NCBI GenBank assembly: GCA_015501605.1
Contig: JADNRZ010000006.1
Location: 1,178,001-1,242,000, forward strand
Source: Panaeolus papilionaceus
Lineage: Eukaryota; Basidiomycota; Agaricomycetes; Agaricales
Length of the DNA stretch: 64,000 nt
Reading direction: 5' to 3'
Within the stretch, counting starts at the first letter, position 1. Each line of letters opens with the position of its first letter. Both the position numbers and the translations under genes were made by a program. The notes under the pieces are model-generated. The model ran no database searches, had not been told where the DNA came from, and worked only from the letters and a program-made list of their open reading frames with translations. This document shows, piece after piece, positions 21,364-30,817 of the stretch.

Positions 21364-23049
21364 AGACTGCAAACTGGCAGTCCGCTCGATACCATCAGGA
21401 CTGCCAGATTGCAGTGGGCCTTTTGGCAGAGGGATTTCGTCGTAGGGGGGGGGGCAGGGGTTAGGGGGAGGGGGGGTGGGTATGGGGGGGTATGAGGAGC
21501 ATATATGGGTGATTTTCCGGGGTAGGAGGATGGGTAGGGGTGTTGGGGATAGGGGGGGAGGATGGGGGGATGCTGGATAGGGGCTGATGGCTTATCTGGC
21601 TGGGTAGGGGTAGGGGAAATGTTGTTGGATAGATATGATATGGGTATGGGGGTGTAGAGAAAAAAATCAGGATCCCGGAATGGGTATTTTCGGGGTGGGG
21701 GGATCAGTGGTTGGCGAGCAATTAAGGAAATACACTCTCAGAGCCGGACACAAATCAAAATAAATCGAAAAAATAATATAAATCGCAAATAGCGCGCTCA
21801 ATTCTGCTCCGATTAGGCTGAAATTTTGAACGCAGCCTCCCACATATGATCCCCATCGATCCATAAAAATGTTTTTCTTACATGGGTCACTTGAAAAGCC
21901 CCTATCTTTGGCCCAAACAGTATCCTGCTCCATATTGCACCGCTCTGGGCGCTATTTTGGGTGATCTATATATCGTTAGAAAGCTATTTACAGCCTCTAT
22001 AAGATCCCACCATCCGATCTGCCAAATTATACCAGCAACCCAGCAGATCAGGTTCGCTTTTTCCGCTTTTTCCGCCCCTATTCCCCCTACTACAATTATT
22101 TCCTCAATATTGCTTCGCTTTTGGCACCATTTGGGGGATATATATATCATTAGAAAGGTATACACTATATCTATCTATTCATGTGGTCCGATCTTCCAAA
22201 TGTGGCCACAGAAGCAGCAGATCTGCTCTGGTTATTGTGCATTGATTAAATGAGCCCCTATTTACAAATCAAATCTTCGTCCTGATCAGGAATATTAGTG
22301 TGATGTCATTGATCCCATTTAATCTCATCAATCCTCATTAATTAGCTTCGCTTTTTTGGGAAATTGGCATCACTGATCCGCTTTCAGGCACAAATGACAT
22401 CACACTAATTAATATTCCTCCTCCACCATTATTGCAGCATTTATTCCACCGCTTTTTTGGCACTTTTATATAGACATATCTATATCAATAGAAAGCTACG
22501 GCTGCCTAGTATTTGAATCTGAATTTTATTTATTTATTTTCTTGCAGGAGATTACCCAAAACAGCTCCGCTTTTTTGATAATCAATTACCCCTATTTATC
22601 AATAGCATTATTACTGCTGCATTTTCCACCGCTTTTTTGGCACTTTTTCTGCACACCATATATACCATTAGAAAGCTATAAGTGTCTAGTTTAAGAATCT
22701 ACCCTTATATCATCACTATCCTCACTGGGGACTGCACCATTCAATTTCGCTTTTTTGGTAATTAAATTAGCCCCTATCTTTAATTATATTTCTTTGTGCA
22801 CCATTTGTATTTATTCCCTTTATTATTTTAATTGACATATATATATCACTGGAAAGCTACAATTGCCTACTTTCAGAATCTGAAGACAGAATGGAAATGT
22901 TGTGCTTGTGGATGGAGCAATTGCATTTCGCATTTTGGGTACTAGAGCGTGGGAACACCCTTTGATCCTTCTTCTCCTCCTCCCCTCTCCGCTTTTTTGG
23001 CTTCATTCCTCCACCCCCCCTGCAGCTATCAACATAAAACTTGGTATAC
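21364..23049 (+). repeat. foldback left arm
   Basis: Begins AGACTGCAAACTGGCAG. Contains a terminal sub-hairpin, a G-rich tract (21438-21660) and repeated modules with CCGCTTTTTTGG followed by TATATA-like and TAGAAAGCTA motifs. Confidence 0.9.
21438..21660 (+). other. G-run cluster, potential G-quadruplexes
   Basis: Dense G3-G10 runs separated by 1-10 nt on the plus strand, about 100 bp inside the element. The mirror tract on the right arm (25630-25850) is C-rich on the plus strand. Confidence 0.7.
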
Positions 23050-24234
23050 GCCTTCATAAACGTTATTCAATGGCTCTTACCAGCCCAATAGTGAAAATAC
23101 ACACTATCTTGCTTTCCATCAACATATTAATATATATTCACTTAAATTGCTAAAAAAGCGCACCAAAATGTAATGCTTCTGTATGATGTATGCCAGTAAA
23201 TGATATTGCTATATCAATATTGCATACTGCAGTTCTGAAATCCAATGCAAGTGGATTATATATCCCTATATTTGCATGTAGAATTAGCCAAATGGACATT
23301 CCTGTTAGTGTGGCCTCCTATGGCTTTATCCATGGGTATTTTACTCCATATATACACATCTAGCATTGTCTAAGCGTTCATATACACCATATGTAACGTT
23401 CTACACAGCCCACCACCTCATATATTGAGCCACACTTGTATTATTGGCCATACACAAATGCAGATGTTAAAATACATTATTCTGGACTTTACTATACCAT
23501 AGCAGTCCTATTTATACTTCATAAATAGCAGGAAACGAATATATTAACTCTAGTTACACGATGCAAAAAACCCCAAGTGATTTGGACAAGTATAGCCACC
23601 TGTAGGTTCAAAATGGTGTGCAACCATCATTGTTGATGCTGGGTGTTTCAAGAATACAGGCAATCACCACTACATCAAACTCCTTCTGACCGCTTTTTTG
23701 AGGCTCTACCCTTCCACAATCATCCAAATCACTCCCAACCTTTTGTGAACGTTACATATCATGCCTCTTCACCCATCTGTAGGTTCTGATTAAATTATTT
23801 TGTCTCTGATCCTCTGCAATAAGCTTATCAGTGGAAATTTGAACGATTTTGAGAACTGCTCAGATTTCTTTGGGGGTGGGCTACTTTTGAAGGCACAGTT
23901 GAAGCGTCCTCAGAACAGTTTGGAGAATGTTGAAGCGCTCAATATCCATGAAGATATTCATAAATTACTATTCTGCATACCCTGAGGTAATATTTAGTGT
24001 TTTCTATTCTGTTGCTTACACTTTTAAAGCGATTGGGTGTCAAGATGAATGCTTTTACATTTTATGAGTAATATTCAATAGTTTTTTCAGCAGTAGAGGA
24101 GCCAAAAGAATCTATTATTAGGGATATATGGAGCAAATATGGGATTTTGACATGTAATTGTTGAATAGAAGGAGTGGAACAATGTCAATTTGAATATAAG
24201 CGGAGGTATAGACCCATATATGGTATATGTAGGT

Positions 24235-25921
24235 GTATACCAAGTTTTATGTTGATAGCTGCAGGGGGGTGGAGGAATGAAGCCAAAAAAGCGGAGAGGG
24301 GAGGAGGAGAAGAAGGATCAAAGGGTGTTCCCACGCTCTAGTACCCAAAATGCGAAATGCAATTGCTCCATCCACAAGCACAACATTTCCATTCTGTCTT
24401 CAGATTCTGAAAGTAGGCAATTGTAGCTTTCCAGTGATATATATATGTCAATTAAAATAATAAAGGGAATAAATACAAATGGTGCACAAAGAAATATAAT
24501 TAAAGATAGGGGCTAATTTAATTACCAAAAAAGCGAAATTGAATGGTGCAGTCCCCAGTGAGGATAGTGATGATATAAGGGTAGATTCTTAAACTAGACA
24601 CTTATAGCTTTCTAATGGTATATATGGTGTGCAGAAAAAGTGCCAAAAAAGCGGTGGAAAATGCAGCAGTAATAATGCTATTGATAAATAGGGGTAATTG
24701 ATTATCAAAAAAGCGGAGCTGTTTTGGGTAATCTCCTGCAAGAAAATAAATAAATAAAATTCAGATTCAAATACTAGGCAGCCGTAGCTTTCTATTGATA
24801 TAGATATGTCTATATAAAAGTGCCAAAAAAGCGGTGGAATAAATGCTGCAATAATGGTGGAGGAGGAATATTAATTAGTGTGATGTCATTTGTGCCTGAA
24901 AGCGGATCAGTGATGCCAATTTCCCAAAAAAGCGAAGCTAATTAATGAGGATTGATGAGATTAAATGGGATCAATGACATCACACTAATATTCCTGATCA
25001 GGACGAAGATTTGATTTGTAAATAGGGGCTCATTTAATCAATGCACAATAACCAGAGCAGATCTGCTGCTTCTGTGGCCACATTTGGAAGATCGGACCAC
25101 ATGAATAGATAGATATAGTGTATACCTTTCTAATGATATATATATCCCCCCAAATGGTGCCAAAAGCGAAGCAATATTGAGGAAATAATTGTAGTAGGGG
25201 GAATAGGGGCGGAAAAAGCGGAAAAAGCGAACCTGATCTGCTGGGTTGCTGGTATAATTTGGCAGATCGGATGGTGGGATCTTATAGAGGCTGTAAATAG
25301 CTTTCTAACGATATATAGATCACCCAAAATAGCGCCCAGAGCGGTGCAATATGGAGCAGGATACTGTTTGGGCCAAAGATAGGGGCTTTTCAAGTGACCC
25401 ATGTAAGAAAAACATTTTTATGGATCGATGGGGATCATATGTGGGAGGCTGCGTTCAAAATTTCAGCCTAATCGGAGCAGAATTGAGCGCGCTATTTGCG
25501 ATTTATATTATTTTTTCGATTTATTTTGATTTGTGTCCGGCTCTGAGAGTGTATTTCCTTAATTGCTCGCCAACCACTGATCCCCCCACCCCGAAAATAC
25601 CCATTCCGGGATCCTGATTTTTTTCTCTACACCCCCATACCCATATCATATCTATCCAACAACATTTCCCCTACCCCTACCCAGCCAGATAAGCCATCAG
25701 CCCCTATCCAGCATCCCCCCATCCTCCCCCCCTATCCCCAACACCCCTACCCATCCTCCTACCCCCGGAAAATCACCCATATATGCTCCTCATACCCCCC
25801 CATACCCACCCCCCCTCCCCCTAACCCCTGCCCCCCCCCCTACGACGAAATCCCTCTGCCAAAAGGCCCACTGCAATCTGGCAGTCCTGATGGTATCGAG
25901 CGGACTGCCAGTTTGCAGTCT
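24235..25921 (-). repeat. foldback right arm
   Basis: Reverse complement of 21364-23049 with only a few visible differences. Ends CTGCCAGTTTGCAGTCT. Confidence 0.9.
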
Positions 25922-25942
25922 TGATGTAATCATCTAGCTTCT

Positions 25943-28900
25943 ATGGCTGAGGAGACCTGGATCCATGCCGCCCTGACCCACTCCCAAGCATTTGCGCAGA
26001 AATTCGATAAGAAACGAGAATCGTCCGATCCCATTGACATTGTTCCCCCACAGTACCATCCATGGATCTCCGTATTCTCCGAAGAAGCCTCCGACACCTT
26101 ACCCGCTCATAAACCTTGGGACCACGAAATCAAGCTCAAACCCGACTTCGTCGAGAAATCGTCCAAAGTTTACCCGCTCAACCCAGAACAAGAAAGAGCA
26201 ACTAAGGAATTTATCGACGAACACCTCAAGAAAGGAACGATCCGCCCTAGTGACTCCCCCCAAGCTTCAGGTTTTTTCTACGTACCGAAAAAAGATGCCA
26301 ACTCCAAACTCCGCCCCTGCCAAGATTATCGCCACCTAAACGAAGGAACTGTCAAAAACGCTTATCCCCTACCTCTTGTCAACAATCTCATGGATAAACT
26401 CAAAGGTGCCAAGTATTTCACCAAACTTGACGTCCGATGGGGTTACAACAATATCCGTATCAAAGAAGGAGACGAATGGAAAGCCGCCTTCAAGACCAAA
26501 TTCGGACTCTTCGAACCCTTAGTCATGTTTTTTGGCCTCTGTAACTCACCAGCGACCTTTCAATCGATGATGGACAACATCTTCATCAAACAGATCGACA
26601 ACGGCTATGTGATCATCTATATGGACGACATCCTCATCTATGCCACCAACGAAGAAGACCTCGAACGATACACCAAAGAAGTACTCCAAATTATGAAAGA
26701 CAACAACCTATACCTGAAACCAGAAAAATGCGAATTCGCCAAGACCAGTGTGGCTTACTTAGGATTTATCATCGAACACAACAAAATCTCCATGGACCCC
26801 TCGAAACTTGCTGGAATCAAAGAATGGCCAGCTCCCAAGACACTCAAACAAGTCCGATCATTCTTAGGCTTTGGCAATTTTTACCGAAAATTTATCCGAC
26901 ATTACTCCGACATCGCCCGACCCCTAAACGACCTCCTTAGGAAAGAAAGACCCTTCGAATGGGGAGAAGCCCAACAAACCGCATTTGACAACCTGAAAGA
27001 ACGATTTTCCCAAGAACCTGTACTCGCGATGCCTGACCTTGACCGACCCTTCCAAATAGAGTCCGACGCTTCCCAGTATGCTTATGGAGCCGTCCTGACA
27101 CAGACCGATGCCAACGGAAAACGCCACCCTGTCTGCTTCCTATCTCAATCATTTTCCCCCGCTGAACAAAACTATCAAATCTTCGACCGCGAACTCCTTG
27201 GAATTATCCGTGCTATAGAAGAATGGAAACATTACATCCTAGGATCTCCTCACACAACTACCATCCTCTCCGATCATAAGAACCTTACCTATTGGCGCTC
27301 CCCTCAGAAGCTCAATGGCCGACAAGCACGGTGGTTCCTTATTTTATCCGAATACAACCTCAACCTTGTTCACACCCCAGGAGATAAAATGATCCAATCC
27401 GACGCACTCTCACGACGACCTGACCTAATCCCGGAAGGCGATAACGAAGAAAACACCGATATCACTGTACTCCCTGAATCCCTGTTTATCAACCTCATCG
27501 ATCTCGAACTCCAAGAAAGAATCGCAACCGCCAAGTCTTTGGACAAAGACGCCACGAAAGCGCTAGAATTATTGTTGTCTGACAAAAACGTGTCTTCAGG
27601 AACCTCCCTCAATGACTGGTCCTATGAAGAAGGCGACTATGGAAAACTTCTCTTCTACAAAGAAAAAGTTTACGTCCCTAAAGATAACGAACTCCGCCGC
27701 TCCATTGTACGCCACTTCCACAACACCGTTTCCGCCGGACACCCAGGGGAGTTAGAAACATTCAACTCCATCTCCGCCACACATTGGTGGCCCGGAATGC
27801 GACAATTCATCAAATCATACGTCAAGGGATGTGCTATCTGTCAACAGTTCAAGATCAATCGTAACCCGGCACGACCCACTCTAGTTCCGATCGAACCCCC
27901 GAAATCTCTTAAACCCTTTGCCCAGACATCTATGGATCTTATCACCGACCTTCCGCCATCGAAAGGATTTGACTCCATTCTTTCCGTGGTGGACCAAGGC
28001 CTTACGAAGGGGGTAATTTTGCTACCTTGCACGAAAACGATCAATTCAGAAGGCGTTGCCAAGCTCCTAATTGACAACCTTTACAAACGTTTTGGATTAC
28101 CCGACTCTATCATATCAGACTGGGATCCCAGATTCACATCACACGCCTTCAAAGAACTCCTGAAACTCCTCGAAATCGAATCTAGACTCTCCACCGCCTA
28201 TCATCCACAGACCGACGGCACCACAGAACGTTACAACCAAGAAATTGAGACCTACCTTTCCATTTACTGCATCTCCAACCCAGAAGGCTGGGTCGACGCA
28301 CTCCCTATCCTCAAATTCACACATAATAACCGTCGACACTCTGACCGCCGTCACACCCCATTCGAACTCATGTTAGGAACCAACCCCACTCAAATTCCGA
28401 TTGCCTTCGAACATTCCATTCACCCTTCTGTGGAAGACAAACTTGGGACCCTAGTCCAAATGCGTCAAGAAGCAATCGCTGCCCACACCCACGCCAGAAA
28501 CCGCATGATCACCCGCAGCAAAAACCCTCACACGCCTTTCAAACTCGGACAACAAGTATGGCTGGAAGCGAAGAACCTCCGACTTGGTACCAATAAGAAA
28601 ATTTCCTCTAAACGTCAAGGACCATTTCCGATCTCCGAAGTCTTAGGACCCGTCACCTATAGACTCCGACTCCCTTTCTATTGGAAAAATCACGACGTCT
28701 TCCATGCCAACCTTCTCACTCCCTATCACGAAACCCCAGAACATGGTCAGAATTTCTCTGAACCACTGCCTGACCTCATCGGCGGAGAAGAAGAATATGA
28801 AGTTGAATCTATTCTCCACCATCGAGGGAAACCGCCCAACTGGGAATACATGGTATCGTGGAAAGGTTTTTCACCGTTTCATAATTCCTGGGAACCAGAA

Positions 28901-28963
28901 GAAAACTTCGTTAACGCCCCTGACATCCTGTCCGCTTATAAAAGAAGACGCAAACTTATCTAG
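25943..28963 (+). CDS. pol: Gypsy-2 Pol, C-terminal part (RT, RNase H, integrase, chromodomain)
   Basis: 1006-codon frame. The ATG at 25943 and the following GCTG come from the last bases of the foldback element, so the insertion happens to supply an in-frame start. Domains: reverse transcriptase (YMDDILIYA, ~26620), RNase H (IESDASQYAYGAVLTQ, ~27057), zinc-binding HHCC (~27710-27845), integrase core (SMDLITDL, SDWDPRF, HPQTDGTTERYNQE) and an intact chromodomain (EEEYEVESILHHRGK, MVSWKGFSPFHNSWEPE) near the end. The integrase second-Asp motif reads SDWDPRF where Gypsy-1 has SDRDPRF; the catalytic Asp is kept. This part looks fully functional. Confidence 0.93.
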   Translation: MAEETWIHAALTHSQAFAQKFDKKRESSDPIDIVPPQYHPWISVFSEEASDTLPAHKPWDHEIKLKPDFVEKSSKVYPLNPEQERATKEFIDEHLKKGTIRPSDSPQASGFFYVPKKDANSKLRPCQDYRHLNEGTVKNAYPLPLVNNLMDKLKGAKYFTKLDVRWGYNNIRIKEGDEWKAAFKTKFGLFEPLVMFFGLCNSPATFQSMMDNIFIKQIDNGYVIIYMDDILIYATNEEDLERYTKEVLQIMKDNNLYLKPEKCEFAKTSVAYLGFIIEHNKISMDPSKLAGIKEWPAPKTLKQVRSFLGFGNFYRKFIRHYSDIARPLNDLLRKERPFEWGEAQQTAFDNLKERFSQEPVLAMPDLDRPFQIESDASQYAYGAVLTQTDANGKRHPVCFLSQSFSPAEQNYQIFDRELLGIIRAIEEWKHYILGSPHTTTILSDHKNLTYWRSPQKLNGRQARWFLILSEYNLNLVHTPGDKMIQSDALSRRPDLIPEGDNEENTDITVLPESLFINLIDLELQERIATAKSLDKDATKALELLLSDKNVSSGTSLNDWSYEEGDYGKLLFYKEKVYVPKDNELRRSIVRHFHNTVSAGHPGELETFNSISATHWWPGMRQFIKSYVKGCAICQQFKINRNPARPTLVPIEPPKSLKPFAQTSMDLITDLPPSKGFDSILSVVDQGLTKGVILLPCTKTINSEGVAKLLIDNLYKRFGLPDSIISDWDPRFTSHAFKELLKLLEIESRLSTAYHPQTDGTTERYNQEIETYLSIYCISNPEGWVDALPILKFTHNNRRHSDRRHTPFELMLGTNPTQIPIAFEHSIHPSVEDKLGTLVQMRQEAIAAHTHARNRMITRSKNPHTPFKLGQQVWLEAKNLRLGTNKKISSKRQGPFPISEVLGPVTYRLRLPFYWKNHDVFHANLLTPYHETPEHGQNFSEPLPDLIGGEEEYEVESILHHRGKPPNWEYMVSWKGFSPFHNSWEPEENFVNAPDILSAYKRRRKLI

Positions 28964-29012
28964 AACCTCCAACAAATTCGCTCTTTCAACAGTAACAACA
29001 ATCAGCTTCACT

Positions 29013-30209
29013 ATGACTCCTAACTCTGCTTCCTCATCATCCACCGCTCCTAAAACTATCCGCATCATCTCCCCCGCTCAAGGATCATTCTCCAATCCTC
29101 CTACCGTCACTTCTCCTGTCTTTCCGCAATCCATGTCTGACTCCGAATTTATCGCCCACACCAAAACCCTCATCGCCGAAGCAAAGCAACAAGGACGCAT
29201 CCTCGAAGAAGAAGTGAAGGCATCAGAAACCAAGATCCCTGAAATCCAAGGTCTTAACGACGTCCTCAAGACTCTCGTTGCCGCCCACACTATCACCACC
29301 AATGCCGCCCTCAACCCTGACAAAGCCTCAGCTTGGGAAGCCCCGAAAGACGCCCCAAGCACCACCCACGACCGTACCTCCATCTCCTTCAACGAATTCG
29401 TCAATATCTTCCGTGATTCGGAAGATTACGAAGCCCTCGCTTGGACACTTCCCTTCAACGACGCCCTACTCTCTCCAATCCGAACTATGGACAGTCATAT
29501 TGCCCAAACCCGTGAACAAGTCCTAAAGTTATATGTGGCCATCAGTGCTCATGAAAAGGCCGCCGCAACTTACTGGAATATTGGTTGCTCTCAATTCAAG
29601 TCATTCTGCGCCGAACACTTCAATAACCCGGTCTGTCGCGACCGACTCATGCAACTCGTCACTTCCCAAAGAGCAAAATATGCTCACTATAAACCCAACG
29701 ACCTCTACACCTTCAAACGCGACAAAACTTTCCTGTACGACTACTCCTATCAACAAAACCATTTCCCAACGCTAGAAAACCTTGCTCAACGACCCCTAGA
29801 CAAAATGTTCGATGGCCTTGATTTTACTACCCGCTGCCATGTCCTCAGTTTAATGAAACGAGGACAAGACCTATGCCGTTCCTGTCCCAACTCAGAAGAT
29901 CATTTTCGACAAAACTGCCCAAAATATCGCTGTCCCTATTGCAAGAAGTACGCCCCCGACCATCTCGCGAATACCTGCTCCAAGAAACTGCCTTCGTCAA
30001 ACAATAAAGGCAAGAAAAAGAAGAACTCGTCGAGGTCTTCCAACCCTTGGGGAAGAAACAACGCTTGGGATACTACTTGGACTGACAACAAACCAAGTAA
30101 GCAATGGACTCCAAGAAACACTACCAACGACGACGGTACTTGGGCCTATGACTTTTCCAACTACGACGACGACATGTGCGACGAGGCTATCCACAACATC
30201 AACACCTGA
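29013..30209 (+). CDS. Gypsy-2 third ORF: zinc-knuckle, Gag-like accessory protein
   Basis: 398 aa from ATG 29013, starting 49 nt after the pol stop. It is collinear with the Gypsy-1 third ORF: N terminus SPAQGSFSNPPTV.., then FIAHTKTLIAEAKQQGR, and two Cys-His clusters CRSCPNSEDHFRQNC (C-x2-C-x5-H-x4-C) and CPYCKKYAPDHLANTC (C-x2-C-x6-H-x4-C). The C terminus DDDMCDEAIHNINT is the same. The two proteins differ at many positions, yet frame, metal-ligand spacing and tail are preserved, which points to purifying selection. No membrane segment, so not an Env. Confidence 0.82.
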   Translation: MTPNSASSSSTAPKTIRIISPAQGSFSNPPTVTSPVFPQSMSDSEFIAHTKTLIAEAKQQGRILEEEVKASETKIPEIQGLNDVLKTLVAAHTITTNAALNPDKASAWEAPKDAPSTTHDRTSISFNEFVNIFRDSEDYEALAWTLPFNDALLSPIRTMDSHIAQTREQVLKLYVAISAHEKAAATYWNIGCSQFKSFCAEHFNNPVCRDRLMQLVTSQRAKYAHYKPNDLYTFKRDKTFLYDYSYQQNHFPTLENLAQRPLDKMFDGLDFTTRCHVLSLMKRGQDLCRSCPNSEDHFRQNCPKYRCPYCKKYAPDHLANTCSKKLPSSNNKGKKKKNSSRSSNPWGRNNAWDTTWTDNKPSKQWTPRNTTNDDGTWAYDFSNYDDDMCDEAIHNINT

Positions 30210-30240
30210 TTGAGGTCAATCAGCCTTAAAAAGGGGGTAA
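30206..30240 (+). other. palindrome over ORF3 stop and polypurine tract of Gypsy-2
   Basis: CTGATTGAGGTCAATCAG at 30206-30223, identical to Gypsy-1, then AAAAAGGGGG before the 3' LTR as plus-strand primer. Confidence 0.7.
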
Positions 30241-30812
30241 TGTTACACTTTATCTTTTCTCGCTCATCTCATCACCTTGTCTCTATCCTTTTCCTTATCT
30301 TATCTGGACTATTATCTTATCTTCGTGTACCATCATCTCTCTTTGTACTTGTGACTCGTCTTATCTCCTTATCCTTTTTCTCTTCTCACTCCACATTATA
30401 CTCCATTTTCTGACTCCTATCTCTCTCACACATATGACTCACCCTCTATTTTATTCCCATACACGTTCCATTATGACTCCTTTACCCCATCTTCCGACTC
30501 TTATTTATCTTGCGCACTGACCACTTACATTGCGCACGGACCATTAGCATTACGTATATAAACCCCGGTACTATACCCTATGTTCTTTAGCTAGTTCTTT
30601 AACTACAATAGAACGATCACTTCTACTGGACTTCTTTCACTTGCTCTCTGCTAAGACAATACCATCGAGCAATCACTCGAAGTGGCATTCTTAGTTAGAT
30701 ACTCTAGAAACTCGAACGTAAACCACCGAACCAACTCCAACTTCACCTTCGAACTTCGTTCTTGTTGACTCTACGGCCGGATTCGTACGCGCTGAACAAG
30801 TCAACCGTAACA
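30241..30812 (+). repeat. Gypsy-2 3' LTR
   Basis: 572 bp matching the 5' LTR by eye. Its promoter (TATATAA near 30555) faces the 3' part of the Helitron gene, with an AUG-free R-U5 between. Confidence 0.95.
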
Positions 30813-30817
30813 GTTCC

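Larger units (their letters stand above)
21336..25949. mobile_element. 4.6-kb non-autonomous foldback DNA element
   Basis: Flanked by an 8-bp duplication AGGAGACC (21328-21335 and 25950-25957). The core is an almost perfect inverted repeat: left arm 21364-23049, right arm 24235-25921 (about 1.69 kb each). Small differences include one extra G and G-run length changes. The outermost ~28 bp of each end match less well; TAGA and ACATCA are shared. The central 1.2 kb is unique, AT-rich, and has no ORF resembling a transposase. An 8-bp duplication is typical of hAT elements and some others, so hAT mobilisation in trans is a reasonable but unproven guess. The near-identity of the arms implies recent formation or gene conversion. 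Confidence 0.85.
18260..30812 (+). mobile_element. Gypsy-2: Ty3/gypsy chromovirus inside the Helitron gene
   Basis: 12,553 bp including a 4.6-kb foldback insertion; about 7.9 kb without it. LTRs at 18260-18831 and 30241-30812 (572 bp each, TGTTACAC..CGTAACA) look identical by eye. The flanking duplication is GTTCC (18255-18259, 30813-30817). The layout is the same as Gypsy-1, from which it is clearly diverged (different LTR length and sequence, many substitutions). Defects: an in-frame TGA in gag and the foldback element in pol. With the foldback removed, the pol frame is intact. Confidence 0.95.

Noticed and set aside
21667..21933. 88-codon frame repeated at 25351-25617
   Set aside because: Present only because the arms are inverted copies; no domain and no start context.
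22857..23153. Small frames in the foldback arms
   Set aside because: Short, low complexity, mirrored in both arms, and without transposase motifs.
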